From assembly GCF_019393635.1 (NCBI RefSeq), contig NC_057864.1, positions 441,562,322 through 441,626,321 on the forward strand: a stretch of 64,000 nucleotides of DNA, given 5' to 3'. Both the position numbers and the translations under genes were made by a program. The notes below the pieces were generated by a model. That model was not told where the DNA came from and did no database searches. It worked only from the letters and a program-made list of their open reading frames with translations. This document shows, piece by piece, positions 57,301 to 64,000 of the stretch (position 1 is the stretch's first letter; each line of letters starts with the position of its first letter). This DNA comes from Dromiciops gliroides (Eukaryota > Chordata > Mammalia > Microbiotheria > Microbiotheriidae).

Positions 57301-59877
57301 CTTATAGGTGCCACAATCATTTCAATTCAACAAGTATTCAGAAAGAGGTTCCAGGCAGGCATTGTGCTCAGAGCTCAAGATACAAAAGGGAAAAAGGACC
57401 CCCCCCCCCAAAGTAGCTTTATGTATAATAGGACATGAAATCTCAAGAATTGCATTAAGCCTTTAAAAATAAAAATTCCTGGTAATACAAAACACACTGA
57501 AATAAGAAAACACAGCAGAAACTGAAATATCCTTCAGTAATTGTATACCATTCTGAACTTGAGTCTCCCCCTTTTCTAGAGGGGCTATATAAACAAACAT
57601 TTGGACTTGCATGCTTATGACTTACCATTCACTAAACTGTACAGCTTTCAAAACCCCCACAGCAGCCGTACTCTGCCAGTCAAACCCCTGACCTACGTGA
57701 TCAGCATGGGGCTCTCGTTCTATCTTCAAGAGAACCTCTCGGGGCTCACTGGTCCGAGGTAGGTACTGGAGGTTTTTAATTTCATTCATTGATCTAGAAT
57801 TGATTTGGTTGTGGGGCAATGGGGAGGGAAGAGAAAGAAACATTATGATTGATAACAACAATTAATATTTATGTATTATTCTACACAGTACTTTCTTAAT
57901 AGCCTTCTGAGGTTGGTACTATAGGAATTTTATTTCCATTTTACAGATGAGGAAATGAAGACTTTGGGAGTTTAAGATTAAGACTTGCCTACAATTACAT
58001 CCAGTACTATCACTGGACCAAGCTTCCTGTTATGAAATACTCTCTGCAATCCTAAAAAGCAGTTATTTGGGGTTAATTAAAATATACATACATATAGTAT
58101 ATTATATGTGTGTGTGTGTGTTAATTTTTTTTAAGTTTACATAGGATTTTAGGATTTTACAAAGCGCTATCCTTATAAAAACTTTAAAGGGTTGCTAGCA
58201 TTAAATATTATGTCTACTTTTGCACATAGGATAACAGAGGCTCAAACTAACTTACTTATCATTATAAACCTAGTAAGTCAGTCAGTATTTATTAAGCACT
58301 TACTATGTGTCAGGCACTGTACTATGTGTTGAAAATAGAAAAAAAGGCAAAAGATAGTCTTTGCCTTCAGAGAGCTTCCAATCTAATGCAGTACTATATT
58401 TTAATGTTCAGAATTTTGATCTCCACCCCCATCCTCATTCTTAATAATTCACAATATTCCACAGAGTTTCCTGACTCCAGGGGCCACACTCCCAGATAGC
58501 ATTCAGAACACACTATACAAAAAATCTTTAGTATAGGAAAGATGGAAATGAAGGCTGAAAGCTATCTGGTTCATTCACCAAAAGAAAACTGGAAAAAAAA
58601 AAACACTCAAATGCTTGTAATTTTTCTATCATAACTATCAATATAGACTATTTGATCTAGGCTTAAATAGTGAAATCAAACTTATTTAGAACACTTATTT
58701 CTTTTTTCCCCCCAGAACACTTATTTCTTAGCCTTGAGAAGATCACCACAGTAAATTTGTATGATTAAAAAATGAAGCGATCTGGTTAATTTAAATATTT
58801 CATTTGGGGCGGCTAGGTGGCGCAGTGGATAAAGCAACGGCCCTGGATTCAGGAGTACTTGAGTTCAAATCCAGCCTCAGACACTTGATACTTACTAGCT
58901 GTGTGACCCTGGACAAGTCACTTAAGCTTCACTGCCCGCCCCCCCCCCAAAAATGAACCTTAAAAAAAATGACAATAGATAAATATTTCAGTTAATGCAG
59001 CACAATCAGATTACCAAATGTGAATCAAGTTCAAATAATATAATGAGGCTGGGTTTGTCAAAGTGAGTCATTCTGCATAATAAAGTGACAGTTGTTTATG
59101 TTCAATTCAAACAACTCAGGGTACAGAAAATGAACACAATCAACCACTTTTTAAAAGTGGGGGAAGAATCCTAGATATAAGATTTCAAGTAACATCATAT
59201 AGATCGGCTTTTTCAAGACGTTAACTTTTAGATCTCAGAATACCATACTAAATAGACTCACTTGGAAAACACTAATAATAATCCTTAGAAACAATGAACA
59301 GAAAAAAAAAAGCATAATTAAATTTTGAATTTTTGGAAAAGGAACAAAATGTTTACCGGCGTCTTTTGAAGGGTGACTTTGGCATATCTGCTGTAGGGAT
59401 CATCTGTTCTCCTGGCCTCACCCACATTATAGGCCCATCATCACTCTGGGATCTACACTGGAGGCGGAGGACTAGAGAGCGTGCCCCAGGCAAAGTCATC
59501 TAAAAATGAGACAAGTCAAGTCAATACAGAGAGTTGAAATAAAAAAGATTGTACAGTAGCATATATCTCTAAGAAAATAATTTTGACTGAATTTTCAGTG
59601 CCAATCTTTCAGTATACTTATAAGTCAACCATCTGGGTGGTCTTTTTTTTTTTTTTTAAGCAGTCAAACTGAATTGCCTTAGGGGTGATATATTTCAAAT
59701 AAGTAATCTGACTAGAAATTAACAATCTGGATAAACATCACTTTCAGAAATGGTGATTTCTTCTAACATATCAAGGAATTCTGGGAAATAATCACCAACT
59801 TCTTCATCTAACTGCTCAACAAGACTTATCTGCTCATAGACCTGCTCGTAGGTTCCACAGCAGTATGTCCTGTTGAC
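53891..59877 (-). CDS. RSBN1: RSBN1, last five exons (5' part outside window)
   Basis: Round spermatid basic protein 1, a nuclear protein of the group related to nematode DPY-21, a JmjC-type demethylase of dimethylated histone H4 lysine 20. Recognised from [70 protein letters not shown] and [20 protein letters not shown]. Exons lie at 59,742-59,877, 59,357-59,499, 57,626-57,793, 56,955-57,063 and 53,891-54,361, with canonical splice sites. The upstream large exons are beyond 64 kb. The first four exons here contain single-base indels that break the frame, yet the peptide is conserved when each short segment is read in its own frame; the last exon is clean. I read this as a sequence-quality problem rather than gene loss. 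Confidence 0.92.
54362..55040. other. RSBN1 last intron, 5'-proximal part unassigned
   Basis: No recognisable element besides an A18 run near 54,988. Confidence 0.5.
55050..56430 (+). mobile_element. CR1/L3-like LINE remnant
   Basis: Plus-oriented, antisense to RSBN1. It carries decayed reverse transcriptase sequence around GGGATCTGTGCCTGGCTCTA (55,527 on; family motif GVPQGSVLGP) and TTTAAGATGACACAAAGCTA (55,601 on; family motif DDTKLGG). It ends with GGCCTCTAAAGGTCCCTTTG and TTCTATGATT, the CR1-type 3' end. All frames are broken. Confidence 0.8.
56955..57063 (-). CDS. RSBN1: RSBN1 exon (SNQPRIT ... VSQ), with indels
   Basis: 109 bp, the expected length. An extra base in the G run at 57,041-57,043 shifts the frame and brings up a TGA at 57,015-57,017. 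A missing base near 56,965 restores it before the donor. The shifted segment reads [20 protein letters not shown] in its own frame, a conserved RSBN1 stretch. Confidence 0.9.
57320..57420 (-). mobile_element. LINE2 3' end, antisense
   Basis: TTCAACAAGTATTCAG, CAGGCATTGTGCTCAGAGCT and ATACAAAAGGGAAAAAGG match the inverted LINE2 terminus. Confidence 0.6.
57626..57793 (-). CDS. RSBN1: RSBN1 exon ([10 protein letters not shown] ... AVQFSE), with indels
   Basis: 168 bp, the expected length. A missing T near 57,729 and an extra C within 57,708-57,711 put about six codons (family sequence EDRTRA) out of frame, then [20 protein letters not shown] continues in frame. Acceptor TCTAG, donor GTAAGT. Confidence 0.9.
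57880..58035 (-). mobile_element. MIR-like fragment
   Basis: TTTCCATTTTACAGATGAGG and AATGAAGACTTTGGGAG follow reverse-complement MIR. Confidence 0.65.
58275..58395 (-). mobile_element. LINE2 3' end, antisense
   Basis: TTATTAAGCACTTACTATGT and GTCAGGCACTGTACTATGTG are the inverted LINE2 terminus. Confidence 0.8.
58806..58980 (+). mobile_element. Marsupial tRNA-derived SINE
   Basis: Plus-oriented copy with a C11 run before the A-rich tail and a target duplication AAATATTTCA on both sides. It lies in the intron between two indel-bearing RSBN1 exons. Confidence 0.92.
59357..59499 (-). CDS. RSBN1: RSBN1 exon (MTLP ... MPKSPFKRR), with indels
   Basis: 143 bp, the expected length, because a missing T near 59,487 (P-W codons) is offset by an extra C near 59,469. 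Between them about six codons are out of frame. After that it reads [20 protein letters not shown] and onward without change. Donor GTAAAC. Confidence 0.88.
59742..59877 (-). CDS. RSBN1: RSBN1 exon ([10 protein letters not shown] ... SPFLK), with indels
   Basis: Acceptor CTCAG, donor GTGATG. The intact exon should be 138 bp; 136 are present. Relative to the conserved frame, single bases are missing near 59,847, 59,839, 59,834 and 59,817, and there are extra bases at 59,809 and within 59,757-59,759. The conserved peptide can be followed across all of them by changing frame. Confidence 0.85.
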
Positions 59878-59879
59878 CT

Positions 59880-62800
59880 GAGATTAAGCAGAGGAAAAAA
59901 ATAAGGACTGAAGAACACTACACTACAATAGAAGGAGAAGGGTATCATTTCCAAATTTGCTATTTCTTCTACATGCTAAACAGTCATTTGTCAGCACCTT
60001 GGATAAAGGAAGACAATAGTTATAAAAACACTTCTACCCACCTACCACAACTGGCAAATATATACATACATACATACATACATACATACATACAAGTAAG
60101 GCCCAATTAAATCAATACTCAATCAATTATAAATCTTTCTTTTATTATTAGCTGTCAGCACACCATAGGTTGGCTATATGCCACATATAAAGCTGGTGAT
60201 GTGCAACAAGCCAAAAGATTCTAGTATCTCAAAGTAGTTTCAACATTTCAAGATATCTTCAAATTGCCACCCACCCAAAGCAGCCTTTGAAGTTGATATA
60301 TAGATAAAAGGGTATTTTAACATACAAATATGAAAGAGAGTATTATCTAACAAACAATAAAATTAGCAGAGATAGTATTAACTTATAAATACTTCCTGAA
60401 GCAGTATTCCTTACCATTCTTATATATGGAAGTAACTACTACTTTTTCTTGTTGAACAGATCAAATAGTATTTAAATATACTCAGCTGACCCCCATCCCA
60501 CACCCCTGCTAGTTATCAAATCTTATCTCCTACCACTTCAAAATGAACCTTATGTTCTAAGGAAGATGATCTCTACAAATAAGGTATTCATTCCACCTGC
60601 CACTGACTTTGTTCATTATGTGGTCCTTGCTTAGGATGTCATCTCTACTGATCCAAATCCTCTCTGTTCTTTAGGGTTCAAATCACTGTCTAGGAAGCCT
60701 TCTTCTTCTTCCCTGGATACACATTCTTTTCCATTCCTATACTACTAGAGTACTCAGAATTGGTATGTATATGAATCTAGTCTCCTTCCTGAGGTAAGTA
60801 TTCTTGAAAGCAGAGACCAAGTCTTACATTTCTTTAGTACCCCCACCCAAATTAACTAAAGTACTCAAACTAATTCTAATAACGTATTTGGTACTACACT
60901 AACATTATTCTTTAACCTAATGGTTTATTAAACCAATTTTTAAAAATTCAATGCAACCCTTACAGTGAAGTATTTTTAAAATAAATTTTAAATGTCAACA
61001 ATACTTAATGAGGTTGATTTAAAAAAAAAAAACTTCTCAAATAAAACTCCAAAACTAACAACATAACAATTTATTCAGCAGAAAGGGGAAAAGTTATGAT
61101 AGATGGTTGTTCACTATCACTTATCTTATAATCCCAAGATATCAGGAGAAAGATCTCTAGTACACATTTGGTGGCCTCATTGTCAAAATTAAGGGAGGAT
61201 AGTCATATCTACATCATTGAAAGAAATATTCAGATTAATGAGATCATAGATCTATTTATGTATTTGTGTATGTTTCACAATAACTTTCATTTCCCTTTTT
61301 AAAAATTAATCACTACGTATATAAGGGGTTTGTTGTAATTTATCATATTCCAATTCTAAAATTTCAAGAATTTTATTTTCGAATTTATATATCTGTAAAT
61401 GTCTTTGTAATTATACCAAACACCACAAAATTACTTAAAATTTGGTTAAACACATACTGTTTTATCCAGATCACTAGTAGTAAACCCCAATTAGAGACTA
61501 CTATAGTTAAATCTGTGTTTCTTTTGTACCTAGATTTGGTACAAGTTCATAGATATTTGTTCATCAGTCTTGGCGTAATTGATCTTTGCTTTTCTTCATT
61601 TCCTTAATCATTTATACCTAATGAGCACTAGTATAAATATTTTTAGTTTTAAAAATCCTGAAAAAACATAAATGGTCACCAATTATTTTACATGGTTATT
61701 ACTATGTTTAAACCAGAAAAAAATCATTTAAAAGTAGGTATATATTCTTGGGCACAATCAACTCAATCCAGATCATATGATACCAACTTTTAGTTATATG
61801 AGCTATAATCTCTGATGATCCCACCAATGGGCTGAAGACATGTTGCAAACAATTGAAGAAAACAAAAAAAGCAAAAACAGAAAAAAAGTGATTATTTGTC
61901 AAGCTTGTCTACTACTATTACCACTTTTTTCTTTGAAGAAACCCTTGAATTAATTGCTTCCTGTCTTGAGGTCCTAAAACAGAACTTAAGAAACTGTGTA
62001 GTCATTTTCTGTATGTATACTTATTTGCCCTTAGTTTCCCAAGGGTGGGGGAGGCAAGTCCTTACGTATCAGACACATAGGAATGAATGAGTTAAAAACT
62101 CAGGACTCTAAAATTTCTACTAACTTCCTGACAACATTATTTCAGACAAATTACTTCCCTATCCAGTAGTAAAAGAGACAAAACTGACCTAAATGCAGGT
62201 ACAAAATAGGTCTGCAAATGTTCCTATCCCCTTCATAAACTAAGCTGGGTAGAAGTTACTTTTCTGTCCTAACAGTAAGGATGCAAGTAAGCAATAGTTT
62301 CGTTTGGGATGAGTATCGATATTCTCTCGTTTTTAACAAGTTAAGTGTAGATGATCATGATATGTGCAACATGCTGTTATATTGGGGGGACAGACCCCAA
62401 ACTGAAACCGGACATTTAAAGTAATTAGGGAGGTAACCCTAAAACAAACTTTCATTTCTACTAAGATTAAACAATTCTTAAAACGTTTTCTGTTGGTAAC
62501 TTCCTTCAAGCTGCCTTCTAATGACTAGGTTCTCAAAGGTGCTGCAGAGAACAAACCCTTGAGTGTTCTACTACACTGAAAAGGCTTCAAGTGTGACCTT
62601 GGTAAAAGGAATGCTACACAAGGAGCAATCCAGCTATCTAATAAAAAAGAGCTCCTGACCAGCACACCCCGTCACAGCAACCTAGGAGACAAACATTCAA
62701 AATGCCTGCCGAGAAGCCTCAGTGCGCGTCTGCAGATCAGTGGTGCAATGGCAGCAAAGGGGCAGATAACTGTTAGGTGTTCCTAAGTAACACAGTCTGT

Positions 62801-63238
62801 AGTTTTAGACCATTCAGACCATTAGCTTAACTATATAAATACCGACATATCAAGATAAAGAAAGTGGAAAGACAAAAGGAAGTTAAAGTTAAATGGAAAG
62901 ATGGACTATAGGGTTCTCATTTAAGGAGTTACTAAAGGAACTTGCTTATTATTGTGACTTTCAATGTACAAGTAACACAATTTCATAAGACATTGTAGTC
63001 ATCTCATTTTGTAGTGTTTGTGATAAGCAGAAAAGTAAAACTTATTCCAAGAAGGTAACTGAAGCTTATATCAAACATCCTGTTGTAGAGGATGAATTAG
63101 AAAAATTGTATAGAGAACTTAATGACATCCTATAAACCAAAAGAAACATATACCTTGAAAATAGGTGGTAAATTATAAAGGTGGTAAAGGTGAGTATGCC
63201 AAAAAATGTAGAAAGTTTGATTTAGGTTTAAGAAATGA
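59880..63238. other. RSBN1 intron, mostly unassigned
   Basis: AT-rich intron. Contains a (TACA)n microsatellite and a plus-oriented LINE2-like stretch at about 60,500-60,870. No further RSBN1 exon is recognisable; the upstream exons must lie outside the window. Confidence 0.6.
60062..60094. repeat. (TACA)n microsatellite
   Basis: About eight uninterrupted TACA units. Confidence 0.95.
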
Positions 63239-63392
63239 GGGGGCAGCTAGTGGTGCAGTGGATAGAGCACCAGCCTTGGATTCAGGATAACATGAGTTCA
63301 AATCCGGCCTTAGAACCTTGACACTAGCTGTGTGACCTGGCAAGTCACTTAACCCCAGTTGCCTCACCAAAAAAAAAAAAAAAAAAAAAAAA
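63239..63392 (+). mobile_element. Marsupial tRNA-derived SINE
   Basis: Plus-oriented with a pure A24 tail. It has several one- or two-base deletions against the other copies (CTAGTGG for CTAGGTGG, CCTGGCAAG for CCCTGGGCAAG). Confidence 0.92.
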
Positions 63393-63424
63393 GAGCATAC
63401 CCTGTGTTTATTGGGGAGATATTA

Positions 63425-63563
63425 GGGCTAGCTAGGTGGCACAGTGATAGAGGACACGCCTTGGATTCAGGAGTACCTGAGTTCAAATCCAGGCCTCAGA
63501 CACTTGACACTTACTAGCTGTGTGGCTCTGGGAAAGTCACTTAACCCTCATTGCCCCACAAAG

Positions 63564-63570
<7 letters not shown>
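63425..63570 (+). mobile_element. Marsupial tRNA-derived SINE
   Basis: Second plus-oriented copy 32 bp after the previous one; its tail has turned into a GA microsatellite. Confidence 0.92.

Positions 63571-63622
<52 letters not shown>
63571..63622. repeat. (GA)26 microsatellite
   Basis: Twenty-six uninterrupted GA units grown from the A-rich SINE tail (AAAGAAAGAAAGAGAGA). Confidence 0.97.
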
Positions 63623-63626
<4 letters not shown>

Positions 63627-64000
63627 AAAAATAGGTTTCTAGATTACTCAGAATCCTTATACAAAGGTATATCACGAAAACTTTCTTCGAATAGAAAATT
63701 AAAAGCCATTGGATAACCCTAAATATCATAGAAGGGTTGACTTTTAATAGAAAGGAAATGATTAGTTACTGTTGTATAAATTGTAACAAAATGAGATGTC
63801 CCAAATATAGTTAAACCATTTGCTAATGGATAAAAGATTTTTAAAAAACCACATGAAATTTGAAGAAAGGATGAGGATGAAATGGTGTAATTACTAAGGA
63901 CTTCACAATTAACTGCTAAAACAAGCTATCAATGCTGAAAAATGGGGAATGGAAAAAATAAATATATTGACCTTAATTATTGTCAGCAATTCCCCCCCAA

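Noticed and set aside
53891-59877. RSBN1 as a decayed pseudogene
   Set aside because: Splice sites, exon lengths and peptide are conserved, substitutions are nearly absent, and the damage is only single-base indels in a local cluster. A sequence-quality cause is more likely.

Overview
The window is nuclear DNA of a marsupial mammal. It holds two neighbouring genes in conserved mammalian order, both on the minus strand and both split by GT-AG introns: all coding exons of PHTF1 (about 46.6 kb down to 0.75 kb) and the last five exons of RSBN1 (about 59.9 kb down to 49.4 kb). The marsupial assignment rests on the repeats: about nineteen copies of a tRNA-derived SINE (GCAGCTAGGTGGC... head, ...GTGACCCTGGGCAAGTCACTTAACC body), several CORE-SINE/RTE-tailed elements, marsupial-type L1 3' ends, and no eutherian Alu or L1 families. 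I cannot tell Australasian from American marsupials.

Layout. 1-46.6 kb: PHTF1, 18 coding exons joining to 2292 bp (763 codons plus stop, against 762 residues remembered for human), every junction in frame. Its introns are mostly old LINE2 (both orientations), MIR, L1 3' fragments (one split by a solo LTR), the young SINEs, and one antisense 7SL RNA pseudogene. 46.2-47.5 kb: a CpG island with the PHTF1 start codon, a GC-triplet tract, GC boxes and two X-box-like sites. 47.5-49.4 kb: short intergenic gap with MIR and LINE2 debris. 49.4-53.9 kb: probable long, repeat-free RSBN1 3' UTR. 53.9-59.9 kb: RSBN1 3' coding exons, with a CR1/L3-like LINE in the last intron. 59.9-64 kb: RSBN1 intron ending in two SINEs and a long GA microsatellite.

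The most unusual observation is in RSBN1. Four adjacent exons between 56.95 and 59.88 kb contain about twelve single-base insertions or deletions relative to the conserved RSBN1 reading frame, with almost no substitutions, whereas the whole PHTF1 coding sequence and the last RSBN1 exon contain none. That pattern points to a locally unpolished stretch of assembly (for example a gap filled from raw long reads) rather than gene decay, so RSBN1 should not be called a pseudogene from this sequence.

The two genes are not a pathway. PHTF1 is a multi-pass membrane protein and RSBN1 a nuclear protein of the DPY-21-like JmjC group; both are prominent in male germ cells. I found no new coding system; the remaining points of interest are structural (a hairpin split by a SINE, a duplicated SINE flank, a minisatellite beside a splice site, nested insertions).
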